Source: Mucilaginibacter rubeus (GTDB taxonomy: Bacteria > Bacteroidota > Bacteroidia > Sphingobacteriales > Sphingobacteriaceae). From it: a stretch of 64,000 nucleotides of DNA. The notes under the pieces are model-generated. The model was not told the DNA's origin. It ran no database searches and saw only the letters and a list, made by a program, of their open reading frames with translations. Each line of letters starts with the position of its first letter. Position 1 is the first letter of the stretch. The stretch spans positions 1 to 64,000 of the forward strand of contig NZ_BMKD01000010.1 of NCBI RefSeq assembly GCF_014643835.1. The letters are read 5' to 3'. The translations under genes and the position numbers were made by a program. Positions 27,748-38,124 of this stretch are shown piece by piece.

Positions 27748-28410
27748 CTATTGAGTAAAAATATACTGAATTAAATTCGCGCCCATTTTAAGAGCTTTTT
27801 GGCGGGCTTCCTGGGTGTCGCCGGCATAGGTGCCATAATCCTCCCAGCCATTGCCTAAATCGCACTCATAGGTATAAAAGCAAACCAGTCTGCCTTTGTA
27901 TATCAAACCAAAACCCTGGGCACGCTTGCCGTCATGCTCATGAATTTTGGGCAAGCCGTTCGGGAAGTCATACTTTTGATGGTAAATAGGGTGATTAACC
28001 GGCAGCTCAACAAAATCAAGCTCAGGAAACACCTTCTTCATTTGCGGACGAATGTATTGGTCGAGCCCGTAATTATCATCAATATGCAAAAAGCCCCCGC
28101 CGGTGAGGTATTTACGCAGGTTCCGGGCTTCCTGGTCGGAAAAGATCACGTTGCCATGCCCTGTCATAAAAGTGAAAGGATAATTAAATAAAGAAGCACT
28201 ACCTGCCTCAACTACTTCATCGTCATCATCAAAATTGGTTTTGAGGTTTTCATTACAGAATTTGATCAGGTTAGGTAACGCTGTGCGGTCGCCATACCAA
28301 TCGCCGCCACCGCTGTATTTAAGGCGGGCAATTTTATAGGCAGGGGCATTAAAGCTGCTCATTGCTATAGCCGCAAATAAAACAACCAATGCTAACCTTA
28401 TTCTTTTCAT
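27748..28410 (-). CDS. DUF4159 domain protein with signal peptide
   Basis: This 220-residue exported protein has a signal peptide (MKRIRLALVVLFAAIAMSS). The DUF4159 body includes YSGGGDWYGD, YPFTFMTGHG, YLTGGGFLHIDDNYG and FPEL. The fold is thought to be glutamine amidotransferase-like without the catalytic residues, and no enzymatic role is established. Its start overlaps the stop of rsmE by four bases (ATGA), so it is translated from the same mRNA. It is probably periplasmic. Confidence 0.85.
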   Translation of the reverse strand: MKRIRLALVVLFAAIAMSSFNAPAYKIARLKYSGGGDWYGDRTALPNLIKFCNENLKTNFDDDDEVVEAGSASLFNYPFTFMTGHGNVIFSDQEARNLRKYLTGGGFLHIDDNYGLDQYIRPQMKKVFPELDFVELPVNHPIYHQKYDFPNGLPKIHEHDGKRAQGFGLIYKGRLVCFYTYECDLGNGWEDYGTYAGDTQEARQKALKMGANLIQYIFTQ

Positions 28411-29117
28411 CCCCTGTTTAAAAAATTCACCTCAAAACAAGCCTCCAGCGCGGCAGTTTCCGTACGCAGGCGACTTGTACCTAAAGATATTGGTTTAAAC
28501 CCGTTGTGCAAAGCCTTATCAATCTCAGCCGGAGCAAAATCCCCTTCGGGGCCTATCAATATTAAATAACGGCCTTGCGGGGTTATTTCGTCTTTCAGAT
28601 TGAATTTTTCCCCAGGCTCGCAATGCGCAATAAATTTTTGCCCCTCAAAAGGTTTATCAAGTAGCTGATTTAGCGTTACCGGCTCATTTAATATAGGGTG
28701 ATAAGCCTTAAGGGATTGCTTGATAGCCGCCGTAATAATTTTATTTAAACGCTCTGTCTTGGCTTCCTTACGTTCCGAGCGCTGTGTGATAATTAATGAC
28801 ACCTCATCAATACCTATTTCTGTAGCTTTCTCTAAAAACCACTCCAGGCGTTCGATATTTTTGGTCGGAGCTACCGCGAGGTGCAGGTAATGGTTGCGTT
28901 TTTCAAATTCGGTAGATACGGATGTAATTTTAAGAATGGTACGCTTGGGGTGCGCGTCATGGATCAGGGCTGTGTATAAACCGCCCCTGCCGTCAATCAA
29001 TTGTACCTCGTTGCCTGCTTCAAGGCGCAGCACACGTATAGCATGTTTGCTTTCCTCTTCGCTTAGAAAGTATTGGGGATGCGAGGCGTTAATATCAGGC
29101 GTATAAAAAAGTTGCAT
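28407..29117 (-). CDS. rsmE: 16S rRNA (uracil-1498-N3)-methyltransferase
   Basis: RsmE methylates U1498 of 16S rRNA using S-adenosylmethionine. The 236-residue protein has the N-terminal PUA-like region (EEESKHAIRVLRLEAGNEVQLIDG) and the SPOUT knot with LILIGPEGDF and LGTSRLRTETAALEA. Both the GPEG loop and the LRTETA loop are signature elements of the family. It overlaps the DUF4159 gene by four bases and lies 14 bases after the CNNM-type gene, so the three form one transcription unit. Confidence 0.95.
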   Translation of the reverse strand: MQLFYTPDINASHPQYFLSEEESKHAIRVLRLEAGNEVQLIDGRGGLYTALIHDAHPKRTILKITSVSTEFEKRNHYLHLAVAPTKNIERLEWFLEKATEIGIDEVSLIITQRSERKEAKTERLNKIITAAIKQSLKAYHPILNEPVTLNQLLDKPFEGQKFIAHCEPGEKFNLKDEITPQGRYLILIGPEGDFAPAEIDKALHNGFKPISLGTSRLRTETAALEACFEVNFLNRG

Positions 29118-29131
29118 TTTGGAAAAGCAGA

Positions 29132-30472
29132 TTAATGTAAATCTACTGCATCTTCTTCATTTATCAGTAATTCGAGTTTAACTGATTCAATATTTTGGTC
29201 GGATTTTTTCAGTACAGTGATATTGTACCCGTTCGATTCTTTCTGCTCGCCTACATCGGGGATCTTTCCGAAGATATCTCCAAGCCAGCCCGATACGGTA
29301 TCAAAGTCGCCATCTTCAGGTAAATCATGCGGTAAATGCTCGTTCACATCGTAAATAGATGCAAGGGCATTAACTATAAACTCACGCTCATTTACTTTTT
29401 CGACAATCGGCTTTTCTTCATCATACTCATCCTGAATTTCGCCAACCAATTCTTCTACAATATCCTCCAGCGTAACCATACCGGCGGTGCCGCCAAACTC
29501 GTCAAGTACAATAGCTATCTGGATACGCTTTTGCTGCAATTCGGCCATCAGATCGTTGATCTTTTTGGTTTCCGGGATGAAATATGGTTTGCGGATAATA
29601 TCTTTCAGTACAATCTCCTCGTTCCGGGCCAGTAGTGGCAAAATATCCTTTGCGTGTACTATACCTATGATCTTATCTATCACATCGTCATAAACCGGCA
29701 TCCGCGAATAACCTTCGTTGATGATCATATCCAGCAGCTCTTCTTTGGTTGAAGCAATATCTACTCCCGAAATTTTGGTACGTGGTACCATGATGTTTTT
29801 TACCACCCGCTCGTTAAAATCAAACACGTTCTGGATAAGTTCGTGCTCATTTGAATCAAGTGCACCAGTCTCTTTACCTTGCTCCAACAGGTATTGCAGT
29901 TCTTCCGAACTATGATGGGTTTCACTGCCTTCAACGGTGCTTATACCCAACAATTTCAGGATGAAATTTGCGAAATTATTAAGCACCCAAATAAATGGCC
30001 TGAAAACCACAAAGAAGAACCTGAGCGGCAATGAAACAGCCATCACTGTACGTACCGATTTCTGGATAGCTAACGATTTAGGCGCAAGCTCACCAAAAAC
30101 TATGTGCATGATGGTAATAAAGCTGAAAGCCAGGATATGACTGGCCGTAATATAACCGGGAGAAAGAGTTATGCCTACGCTCAGGAAAGCGCGGATCACA
30201 AGGTTGGTCGCAACCTCCTCGCCCACAACACCAAGGGCCAGTGAAGCAATGGTAATACCCAGCTGTGTAGCAGCCAGGTAACCATCCAAATTATGCAGTA
30301 TGCCCCGGGCAACTTTGGCTACGCCGCTGCCGCCTTTAGCCCTAATTTCGATTTGCGAACCCCGAACCCTTACCATGGCAAACTCCGCAGCTACGAAAAA
30401 GCCATTGAGTAAAACCAAAAATATGGTAGCGAAAATGTAAAATAAACTAATCTCGTAATGTGCGGGGTCCAT
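29132..30472 (-). CDS. CNNM/CorC-HlyC family membrane protein (hemolysin-type)
   Basis: This 446-residue protein starts with a DUF21/CNNM transmembrane domain (about 1-190; four hydrophobic segments). A CBS pair follows (about 215-335, IMVPRTKISGVD and GYSRMPVY). The C-terminal CorC_HlyC domain (about 350-440) includes LDEFGGTAGMVTLEDIVEEL and the D-F-DTVSGWLG motif. Homologues act in magnesium or cobalt homeostasis, and the hemolysin name is historical. It sits four bases after the pyrophosphatase gene and heads the rsmE pair. Confidence 0.92.
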   Translation of the reverse strand: MDPAHYEISLFYIFATIFLVLLNGFFVAAEFAMVRVRGSQIEIRAKGGSGVAKVARGILHNLDGYLAATQLGITIASLALGVVGEEVATNLVIRAFLSVGITLSPGYITASHILAFSFITIMHIVFGELAPKSLAIQKSVRTVMAVSLPLRFFFVVFRPFIWVLNNFANFILKLLGISTVEGSETHHSSEELQYLLEQGKETGALDSNEHELIQNVFDFNERVVKNIMVPRTKISGVDIASTKEELLDMIINEGYSRMPVYDDVIDKIIGIVHAKDILPLLARNEEIVLKDIIRKPYFIPETKKINDLMAELQQKRIQIAIVLDEFGGTAGMVTLEDIVEELVGEIQDEYDEEKPIVEKVNEREFIVNALASIYDVNEHLPHDLPEDGDFDTVSGWLGDIFGKIPDVGEQKESNGYNITVLKKSDQNIESVKLELLINEEDAVDLH

Positions 30473-30476
30473 TTAT

Positions 30477-31025
30477 TTAAGATTGATACACAGGGAACGT
30501 AGACTTGTACAGCTCCAAACTCTCGTTTATCACTTTATGTGCGTAACGCACACCTAACAAATGTTCGATGGTTACGTTTTTGCCTTCTAATTTTTTGTAG
30601 TCTTTAAAAAAGCGAACAATTTCGGTCATGGCATGTGGAGGCAATTCGTTTAAGTCGTTAATATAATTTACCGACATGTCATTTTTAGCCACTGCAATGA
30701 TCTTATCATCCTGCTCTCCGTTATCAACCATGTGCATTACACCTACTACCTTAGCCTCAATGATAGACATTGGGAAAACATCAATTGAGCAAAGTACAAG
30801 GATATCCAAAGGATCTTTATCATCGCAATAGGTTTGAGGGATAAAGCCGTAGTTAGCCGGGTACATTACAGATGAAAATAACACACGATCGAGCTTCAGC
30901 AAGCCTGATTCTTTATCAATTTCATATTTCGCTTTTGATCCTTTTGGAATTTCAATAATAGCGTTTACTATTTCAGGGATATTATCACCTGGTGAAACCT
31001 GGTGCCATGGATGCAGAGTACTCAT
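30477..31025 (-). CDS. ppa: Inorganic pyrophosphatase, family I
   Basis: This 182-residue soluble pyrophosphatase hydrolyses PPi to phosphate and so drives biosynthetic reactions. Family I motifs are present: [23 protein letters not shown] contains the metal-binding aspartates, and KYEIDKESG and [10 protein letters not shown] also fit. Its gene follows dedA by 33 bases and precedes the CNNM-type gene by four, consistent with an operon running off the end of the nuo cluster. Confidence 0.96.
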   Translation of the reverse strand: MSTLHPWHQVSPGDNIPEIVNAIIEIPKGSKAKYEIDKESGLLKLDRVLFSSVMYPANYGFIPQTYCDDKDPLDILVLCSIDVFPMSIIEAKVVGVMHMVDNGEQDDKIIAVAKNDMSVNYINDLNELPPHAMTEIVRFFKDYKKLEGKNVTIEHLLGVRYAHKVINESLELYKSTFPVYQS

Positions 31026-31058
31026 TTATCTTTATTATATAGTATATAAAATTATTAA

Positions 31059-31703
31059 CTAATCTATTTTTTCGTTTTTTTCACGAAGTTTCTTTTTAAC
31101 ATAAGCAATAACCAGCGGAATTGTTGTAATTACTATCAATCCCAGTACAATGTATTGCAGATAATCCTGCAGTTGAGGGAACCTTCGCCCTAAAAAAAAA
31201 CCGCCCAGCGTAAATACACATACCCAGGCCACGCTGCCAATAAGGTTATAAACCGAAAATCTTTTAATATCAACCTTAACAACACCTGCAAATATAGGAG
31301 CAAATGTTCTAACAATAGGGAAAAATCTCCCTAAAATAAGCGCCATCCCTCCATGTTTGTTGTAAAACTCACTGGCCAGTACTACGTAGCGCCGCTTAAA
31401 AAATAGTGAGTCGTTTTTATTGAATAATACCGGCCCCGTTCGGTAACCAAACCAATACCCGGTAAAATTGCCTAATACTCCGGCGCCTATCAATGACAAT
31501 ACCAGCGTAGTTATAGAAACATCAACTTTACCAGCGGCACACAATAAACCAGCCATAAACAGCAGGTAATCGCCGGGCAGAAAGAAACCAAAGAATAAAC
31601 CGGTTTCAGCAAAAACAACAATAAGCAAGAGATAAAAACCACCCCTGCTTATTATGGATTGTGCGTCAGTTAAATTTTGAAGGTATTCCCAGAAACTTTC
31701 CAT
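31059..31703 (-). CDS. DedA-family membrane protein
   Basis: This 214-residue inner-membrane protein has the SNARE-associated (DedA/VTT) domain. It shows GFFLPGDYLLFMAGLL, the GYWFGYRTG segment and the conserved G-RF-P-RTFAP-I-AG motif (GRFFPIVRTFAPIFAG). About five hydrophobic segments are visible. Members flip undecaprenyl phosphate or phospholipids and affect membrane energetics; the precise substrate here is unknown. It lies 55 bases after nuoN. Confidence 0.92.
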   Translation of the reverse strand: MESFWEYLQNLTDAQSIISRGGFYLLLIVVFAETGLFFGFFLPGDYLLFMAGLLCAAGKVDVSITTLVLSLIGAGVLGNFTGYWFGYRTGPVLFNKNDSLFFKRRYVVLASEFYNKHGGMALILGRFFPIVRTFAPIFAGVVKVDIKRFSVYNLIGSVAWVCVFTLGGFFLGRRFPQLQDYLQYIVLGLIVITTIPLVIAYVKKKLREKNEKID

Positions 31704-31758
31704 TCACTATATCTGTAAAACTACAAATATTATATCAATTTGCAGTTATCAATACCGA

Positions 31759-33141
31759 TTATATGAAACGGGCTATAAGATCGGGATAAACACCAATAAG
31801 GATTGTAGCGAGAGCTGAAAGTGCGAATACTACTTTATAATAAACCGGCACAGCAAGCTCTGCGCGTTCGTCGGTACGGAAGTACATGGCGATGATGACC
31901 CTGAAATAGTAAAAGATACTAATGATAGCGTTAATCACAGCTATAATAACTAAACCGATATGATAACGGCCTACCGCTCCCGAAAACATGAAGAATTTAC
32001 CGATGAAGCCTGCAGTAAGCGGAATCCCCGCCAATGAAAGCATGGCTACAGTTAATACAAAGGCAAGGAACGGGTTCTTCTTACCCAAACCATTAAAACT
32101 TTCAAAGTTATCACTTCCACCTTGTTGCTGTACTAATATTAAACCGCCAAACGCGATGATTGAAGCTATCGAGTATGCTGTCGCATATACAAATACCGAA
32201 TTACCTGAGGCAGCGCCTAATGACACGATTGCAAATAACAGGTAGCCGGCGTGAGAGATACTTGAAAATGCAAGCATCCTCTTAAAGCTTTGCTGATACA
32301 ACGCGGTGATATTGCCTATAAATAAGGTAATAATAGTGATTACAAGTATTATTGGTGTCCAGAAGTCAGACAATGGCTGGAAACAGGCTGAAAATAAACG
32401 CAGGAAAGCTGCAAACCCCGCCGTTTTAACTACTGTAGACATGAAAGCCGTGATCAGCGTAGGCGCACCTTCGTATACATCCGGTGTCCAGAAATGAAAG
32501 GGGGCTGCACCTACTTTAAAACATAAACCTACAATGATCAGGGCTATGCCTGTATAAAACATAGGATCGATATGTGGATGGTTAATTACATACTCCCTGA
32601 TAGTATCGATATTGAATGAACCTGACGATCCGTACAACAGCGCCATACCAAACAGCAGGAAACCGGTTGAAAAAGCACCCATCAAAAAGTATTTCAAAGC
32701 TGCTTCATTTGAAGCGAAATCGCTCTTTTTAATACCCGCCAGGATGTATAAGCTCACCGACATGATCTCGATGCCGATAAACAGCATCACAAGGTTATTA
32801 AACGATACCATTACGATTATGCCTGTCAGTGAAAACAGGATAATAGCATAATATTCCGCCGTGTGCCTGCTGATACGCTCAAAGTAACCTTTTGACAGCA
32901 ACAGGATCAGGATAGTAGATATAATGGTAACGCTTGAAAATACAACCGAGAAATTATTGAACAACAGCATGCCGGTATAAAGCGGCTCAGCTGTATCTTT
33001 TGAAGTCCATTGGCAAATTGCAAAACCCAAGGCAGCCAGCAATCCTATAACAGTAACGGGCAGCAAAGCCTTTTGCGCTTTATATAGCCCTAAATACAGC
33101 AGCACTATAGGTAAAACAGATATGATGATTATAGTATTCAT
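31759..33141 (-). CDS. nuoN: NADH-quinone oxidoreductase subunit N
   Basis: NuoN is one of the three antiporter-like proton-pumping subunits in the membrane arm of complex I. The 460-residue protein is a chain of hydrophobic helices with the expected charged residues, including IGIEIMSVSLYILAG (conserved Glu), KYFLMGAFSTGF (conserved Lys), and KVGAAPFHFWTPDVYEGAP. It is the last gene of the nuo operon, 22 bases after nuoM. Length is typical. Confidence 0.96.
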   Translation of the reverse strand: MNTIIIISVLPIVLLYLGLYKAQKALLPVTVIGLLAALGFAICQWTSKDTAEPLYTGMLLFNNFSVVFSSVTIISTILILLLSKGYFERISRHTAEYYAIILFSLTGIIVMVSFNNLVMLFIGIEIMSVSLYILAGIKKSDFASNEAALKYFLMGAFSTGFLLFGMALLYGSSGSFNIDTIREYVINHPHIDPMFYTGIALIIVGLCFKVGAAPFHFWTPDVYEGAPTLITAFMSTVVKTAGFAAFLRLFSACFQPLSDFWTPIILVITIITLFIGNITALYQQSFKRMLAFSSISHAGYLLFAIVSLGAASGNSVFVYATAYSIASIIAFGGLILVQQQGGSDNFESFNGLGKKNPFLAFVLTVAMLSLAGIPLTAGFIGKFFMFSGAVGRYHIGLVIIAVINAIISIFYYFRVIIAMYFRTDERAELAVPVYYKVVFALSALATILIGVYPDLIARFI

Positions 33142-33163
33142 TCTTTTCTTTAAAATCTTAAAC

Positions 33164-34639
33164 CTACATTGTAAACTTTGAACCTATCTGATTTACCAGT
33201 TGCGTTACCGCAGCTTCAGATATATGCAGAATAGGCTGAGGATAAATGCCCAATACAATAACCAGGGCACAAATGATACACAACGTTAACTTTTCAGTAC
33301 CGCTAACATCAGCAAAAGTAGCTGTAAGCGGGTTGGTTTCACCCTGCATTACGTTTTTATAAAGGCGTAACATGTAAACCGCACCAAAAATGATGGTAAG
33401 ACCTGCAACTGCAGCCAGTACCAGGTTTACATAATGCTGTACGCTAAAATCAAATACACCTTTCAGCAACAGGAACTCGCCGATAAAACCATTGGTAAGC
33501 GGTAATCCCACTGTACCTAATAATAGGATCAGGAAACCTATTGCAAATTTAGGGGCTACCTTCGCGATACCGCCAAGCTGATCTATCTCACGGGTGTTTA
33601 GCCTGCGGCTGATGATGTCCCAGATAAAGAACATGCCAACAACGTTAATACCGTGGTTAAGCATCTGAATCATGGCGCCCTGAACACCGGCAATATTCCA
33701 GGCAAAAATACCCGCAGCAATCAAGCCAACGTGTGCTATTGATGAATAAGCCACCAGGCGTTTTCCGTCTTTTTGTTTAAAGGCGATAATAGAAGCATAA
33801 ACTACACCTATAACCCCAAGGATCATGGCCAACGCCTGGAAATGATAAAAGCCAAGCGGGGCATTAGGGATCATCCAGCGGATAGCACCGTAAATACCCA
33901 TTTTAAGCATGATACCTGATAACATCATGGTCCCGCCAGATGGAGCTTCGGTATAAGTATCAGGCTGCCAGGTATGGAAAGGGAACAAAGGCATCTTGAT
34001 GGCAAAGGCCAGAAAAAACGCCCAGAAGATCCAGCTCTGATGTTTAACATCCAAAGTCATTTTATAGAAATTGTGGATATCAAAAGTTTTGTCGGGAGAT
34101 TGGAGGTACAGGTAGATAATGCCTACCAGCATGAACAACGAACCGGCAAAGGTGTAGATGAAAAATTTAATGGTAATACGGATGCGGTTTTCACCTCCCC
34201 AAAGGGCACAAATGAAGTAGATCGGGATCAATGCCGCTTCCCATCCAACGTAAAACAAAAATCCGTCGAGGGCGGTAAATACAACCAGCATACCAGCCTG
34301 CATAAACAGGATAAGACCATAAAAGGCACCTTCGTTTTTATATTGATGCTGATAGGTTGTTAAAATAATTAATGGTACAAGCACGGTGGTCAACAAAACC
34401 AGGATCATACTGATCCCGTCAATACCGGCACTGAAGTAAATTCCAAAACTGCTGATCCATGGCACATCAATTACAAACTGGGTTGATGCATCCGGAACAA
34501 ATTTGCTTAAAAATATAAGCGCTATTACCAGTTGGGCAACAGAGAAAAATAATGCAGCATGTTTAGCTATCCCGTTTTTAAGCAGGGCAGTTATAACAGC
34601 GGCAACTATTGGCAAAAAAAGTAATATACTAACGGTCAT
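33164..34639 (-). CDS. nuoM: NADH-quinone oxidoreductase subunit M
   Basis: This second antiporter-like pump of the membrane arm has 491 residues and about fourteen hydrophobic helices. Family motifs are FYVGWEAALIPIYF (with the essential Glu), IKMPLFPFHTWQPDTYTEAP, and AYSSIAHVGLIAAGIF. It follows nuoL by 25 bases and precedes nuoN by 22, all in the same direction. No unusual features. Confidence 0.96.
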   Translation of the reverse strand: MTVSILLFLPIVAAVITALLKNGIAKHAALFFSVAQLVIALIFLSKFVPDASTQFVIDVPWISSFGIYFSAGIDGISMILVLLTTVLVPLIILTTYQHQYKNEGAFYGLILFMQAGMLVVFTALDGFLFYVGWEAALIPIYFICALWGGENRIRITIKFFIYTFAGSLFMLVGIIYLYLQSPDKTFDIHNFYKMTLDVKHQSWIFWAFFLAFAIKMPLFPFHTWQPDTYTEAPSGGTMMLSGIMLKMGIYGAIRWMIPNAPLGFYHFQALAMILGVIGVVYASIIAFKQKDGKRLVAYSSIAHVGLIAAGIFAWNIAGVQGAMIQMLNHGINVVGMFFIWDIISRRLNTREIDQLGGIAKVAPKFAIGFLILLLGTVGLPLTNGFIGEFLLLKGVFDFSVQHYVNLVLAAVAGLTIIFGAVYMLRLYKNVMQGETNPLTATFADVSGTEKLTLCIICALVIVLGIYPQPILHISEAAVTQLVNQIGSKFTM

Positions 34640-34664
34640 TTTTATGTTGCTAAACGCTTATCGT

Positions 34665-36578
34665 TTATATTTTAGTTAATCCAAATACGCTATACAGTAA
34701 TACCGCGATAATTCCCAGTACCATTATAAATATGTAGAAACCTACATTACCTGTTTGCAGCAGGCGCAAGCCTTTACTGGTTTCAATTGTTCCTCTGCCA
34801 ATCCCGTTCACCAAACCATCGATACCTAAACGCTCTATGATGTTATAGAAGAAGGTTGAAAGCCAGTCGAGTGGTTTGCGAACAATCAGGTCATAAAGTT
34901 CATCAAGGTAAAACTTGTGGTATGATAAGCTGGTCAACGCCGGACGCTCTTCAGTATCGGCAACAGGTACACTACCATTTTTAGCATATTTAACATAAGC
35001 ATATGCCATAGCAGCTAAAGCCAATACTACCGAAGTACCCATTAAAGCATACTCAAGTGATTCGGACAAATGATGTTCGCCCAAAATCTCATTTGATTTT
35101 TTGAAAACTGGTTCAAGGAAATGTGCCAGTTCGTGATGCCCGTGTAATACTTCCGGCACACCTATAAAACCACCAAAAAATGAAAGTATAGCCAACACAA
35201 TAAGCGGAATAGTCATGGTTGGAGGCGATTCATGTAAATGATGCTCCTGCTCATGGGTACCACGGAATTTTCCGTAAAATGTAAGGTACATCATCCTGAA
35301 CATGTAGAATGAGGTTAGCATAGCAGTTAATACACCTACAGCCCAGAATATAGGGCTATAGGCGTAAGCATGTGCCAGGATCTCATCTTTTGAAAAGAAA
35401 CCTGCCAAAGGAGGGATACCGGCGATAGCTACAGTACCGATCATCATGGTGGTGAACGTAGTTTTGATCTTGCCTTTCAAGCCGCCCATTTTACGCATAT
35501 CCTGCTCACCACTCATGGCGTGGATCACTGACCCTGCACCAAGGAATAATAAAGCTTTAAAGAAAGCGTGTGTTAACACGTGGAAGAAAGCACCTGTATA
35601 AGCACCAACACCCAGGCCTAAAAACATATACCCCAATTGAGATACTGTTGAATAAGCCAATACCTTTTTAATATCTGTTTGCGTTAACGCAATAAGTGCT
35701 GCAATAAGAGCCGTGGCCAAACCTACATAAGCAATAATCTCCATTGTATCCGGAGATAAAGTATAGAATATGTTTGAGCGGGCAATCATATAGATACCGG
35801 CTGTAACCATGGTAGCAGCGTGGATCAAAGCCGAAACTGGAGTTGGGCCGGCCATCGCATCTGGCAACCAGGTAAACAACGGCAACTGCGCAGATTTACC
35901 GCAGGCACCAATAAATAGTAAAATGGTAATGATAAACAGTGGACCAGCGCCTGATTTCATAACAGCTGCCTTCGGAAAGATCTCTGCAAACTGGATGCTA
36001 CCGAAAACATAAATAATGGTGAAGATGCCTAATAAGAAACCAAGGTCACCGATACGGTTCATTACAAACGCTTTCTTCGCTGCATCTGCATAATCAGGAT
36101 TGGTAAACCAGAAACCGATCAGCAGGTATGAGCACAAGCCTACGCCCTCCCATCCAATAAACATGATGAGGTAGTTTGAACCTAAAACCAGCAGCAGCAT
36201 GAAGAAAACGAACAGGTTGAGATAAGCGAAAAATTTCCCGAAACCTTCGTCGTCATGCATGTAGCCAATAGAATACAGGTGGATCAGGAAGCCAACGCCT
36301 GTAATGATCAGCAGCATGATAGCGCTTAACTGATCTATAAGGAATGCGAAAGGAAATTTTAATGACCCAACCGCAAACCAGGTAAAGTAGTTGACATTAA
36401 TAGGAACTCCGGTTGATTTTACCTGGAAAAAAGCTGCAATGCTTAAACCAAATGATACCAGTACAAGCAAACTGCCAATAAAGCCAATTACACTTTTTGA
36501 TAATGAATTACGGCCAAGTCCGTTTATAACAAAACCGGCTAACGGTAGTATTGGAATAAGCCAGATATATTTATCCAT
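34665..36578 (-). CDS. nuoL: NADH-quinone oxidoreductase subunit L
   Basis: NuoL is the distal pump of complex I and carries the long lateral helix along the membrane arm. The 637-residue protein contains FIGWEGVGLCSYLLIGFW, GACGKSAQLPLFTWLPDAMA and YSTVSQLGYMFLGLG. The C-terminal extension with YHKFYLDELYD supplies the lateral helix. A 143-base spacer separates it from nuoK upstream, unusually long for this operon. Confidence 0.96.
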   Translation of the reverse strand: MDKYIWLIPILPLAGFVINGLGRNSLSKSVIGFIGSLLVLVSFGLSIAAFFQVKSTGVPINVNYFTWFAVGSLKFPFAFLIDQLSAIMLLIITGVGFLIHLYSIGYMHDDEGFGKFFAYLNLFVFFMLLLVLGSNYLIMFIGWEGVGLCSYLLIGFWFTNPDYADAAKKAFVMNRIGDLGFLLGIFTIIYVFGSIQFAEIFPKAAVMKSGAGPLFIITILLFIGACGKSAQLPLFTWLPDAMAGPTPVSALIHAATMVTAGIYMIARSNIFYTLSPDTMEIIAYVGLATALIAALIALTQTDIKKVLAYSTVSQLGYMFLGLGVGAYTGAFFHVLTHAFFKALLFLGAGSVIHAMSGEQDMRKMGGLKGKIKTTFTTMMIGTVAIAGIPPLAGFFSKDEILAHAYAYSPIFWAVGVLTAMLTSFYMFRMMYLTFYGKFRGTHEQEHHLHESPPTMTIPLIVLAILSFFGGFIGVPEVLHGHHELAHFLEPVFKKSNEILGEHHLSESLEYALMGTSVVLALAAMAYAYVKYAKNGSVPVADTEERPALTSLSYHKFYLDELYDLIVRKPLDWLSTFFYNIIERLGIDGLVNGIGRGTIETSKGLRLLQTGNVGFYIFIMVLGIIAVLLYSVFGLTKI

Positions 36579-36721
36579 GTTCGATGTTGTACGTTTTACG
36601 CGTTACGTTATACGTTTTTAATTATCTAATCGCTATTGCGGGAAAGAGGCAACAACGTTTGTTTTATTACTAATCAGCTATTACAATTCCGAAATCGAAA
36701 CTTCGAAATCCGAAATAACTA
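36579..36721. other. Repeat-like spacer between nuoK and nuoL
   Basis: The spacer holds no gene. It shows two kinds of simple reiteration: GTACGTTTTACGCGTTACG (variants of TACGTT) near 36,590, and CCGAAATCGAAACTTCGAAAT near 36,690, an imperfect palindrome of GAAATC/TTCGAAA words. It looks like decayed intergenic repeat text inside the operon. Confidence 0.4.
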
Positions 36722-37051
36722 TTACCACTTCAACCTGTTCAGTACGTTGATATCAATTGAGTTTGTGTTACGATAGATCATCACGATAATAGCCAAACCA
36801 ACTGCAACTTCGGCAGCGGCCAACGCCATGATAAAAAACACGAACACCTGCCCGGTTGCATCACCCCTGTATACCGAAAACGCGGTAAGCAGCAGGTTAA
36901 CCGAATTAAGCATCAACTCAACCGACATGAAGATCACGATTGCATTACGGCGGATCAATACGCCCATTACGCCTATAGCAAAAATGATTGTGCTTAACAG
37001 TATGTAATGATTAAGCGGCACGGCGTGCATAGTATTTGTTAAACTTTCCAT
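36722..37051 (-). CDS. nuoK: NADH-quinone oxidoreductase subunit K
   Basis: This 109-residue three-helix membrane subunit is antiporter-related (MrpC-like). The helix [18 protein letters not shown] carries the key Glu, and [19 protein letters not shown] carries the second. Its ATG overlaps the nuoJ stop by one base (TAATG), so translation is probably coupled. Confidence 0.96.
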   Translation of the reverse strand: MESLTNTMHAVPLNHYILLSTIIFAIGVMGVLIRRNAIVIFMSVELMLNSVNLLLTAFSVYRGDATGQVFVFFIMALAAAEVAVGLAIIVMIYRNTNSIDINVLNRLKW

Positions 37052-37554
37052 TATGCTGCTTTAGGTTCTTTTTCTTTAGTGGCCAATAATACCGCGCCTA
37101 CCATCGCTGATAAAAGCAATACGGATGATACTTCAAATGGCAATAAAAATTCGTTGAACAATACTTTACCTAAGTTTTTTACAAGGCCCAGATCAGGGTT
37201 TTGTAACAATACCGGGTTTGATGCGCCCATCAGTTTAAGTGAAGATGCAACAGCTACAGCCAAGATGCCGCCGCCAAAAACACCGGCTATTTTAACCATG
37301 AAAGGCTTTACAGGTTCCGACTCCTTGTTAAGGTTGATGAGCATCAGCGTATACAGGAACAATACCAATATAGCGCCCATGTACACGATGAAGTTTACTA
37401 TCGCCAAAAATTGAGCGTTAAGCAAAATGTAGTGAATGGTGAAAGTAAAAAAAGTAAGGATCAGATAAAGGATACTATGTACCGGATTTTTGGCCGAGAT
37501 TACCAATATCGAAAAGAATATGGACAAAAATGCGATGAAGTAAAATGTACTCAT
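37051..37554 (-). CDS. nuoJ: NADH-quinone oxidoreductase subunit J
   Basis: NuoJ is a five-helix membrane subunit next to the quinone end of the membrane arm. The 167-residue sequence has [18 protein letters not shown] and the broken-helix segment [13 protein letters not shown] that moves between active and resting states in known structures. It overlaps nuoK by one base and lies 57 bases after nuoI. Confidence 0.95.
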   Translation of the reverse strand: MSTFYFIAFLSIFFSILVISAKNPVHSILYLILTFFTFTIHYILLNAQFLAIVNFIVYMGAILVLFLYTLMLINLNKESEPVKPFMVKIAGVFGGGILAVAVASSLKLMGASNPVLLQNPDLGLVKNLGKVLFNEFLLPFEVSSVLLLSAMVGAVLLATKEKEPKAA

Positions 37555-37611
37555 GTTTTTATTTACAAAATACCTTTACCCTTTTAGGCAGGGCAAAGGT
37601 ATAAAACTTCT

Positions 37612-38124
37612 TTATTGATTTAAGGGTGCTTCTACTAATTTGTCTTTACCGTAAATAAAATCCTTCCTTAAATAGTCGGCAGGTACAATATCACCGTCAA
37701 GATAAATAGCTTCCTTAGGGCAGGCCTCTTCACATAAACCGCAAAAAATGCAGCGCAGCATGTTGATTTCATAAACAGCAGCGTATTTCTCTTCGCGGTA
37801 CAGGTGCTCCTCGCCTTTCTGACGTTCGGCTGCTGTCATGGTAATAGCTTCTGCCGGGCACGATAATGCGCAAAGGCCGCAGGCTGTGCAACGTTCCCTG
37901 CCATCCTCATCACGTTTAAGCGAATGCATGCCGCGGAAATTCTCTGAAAACTCACGCTTTTCTTCAGGATAGCTGATGGTTACCGGCTTTTTGAAAAAGT
38001 GTTTCATTGTAGTGGATAAACCGCCCACAATGGCCGGCAGATAAGCACGCTCTAAAAAATTGAGTGGCTTAACTTCCAGTACTTTTCGTTTATTGCTTAA
38101 TGATTCCATTTGATTAATATCCAA
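37612..38124 (-). CDS. nuoI: NADH-quinone oxidoreductase subunit I (2x 4Fe-4S)
   Basis: NuoI carries clusters N6a and N6b on the electron path to N2. Two ferredoxin motifs are visible: CTACGLCALSCP and CIFCGLCEEACP. The 170-residue protein begins with a linker and an amphipathic N-terminal part (LNFLERAYLPAIVGGLSTT) that fits the membrane-associated helix of the family. It overlaps nuoH by 11 bases. Confidence 0.96.
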   Translation of the reverse strand: MDINQMESLSNKRKVLEVKPLNFLERAYLPAIVGGLSTTMKHFFKKPVTISYPEEKREFSENFRGMHSLKRDEDGRERCTACGLCALSCPAEAITMTAAERQKGEEHLYREEKYAAVYEINMLRCIFCGLCEEACPKEAIYLDGDIVPADYLRKDFIYGKDKLVEAPLNQ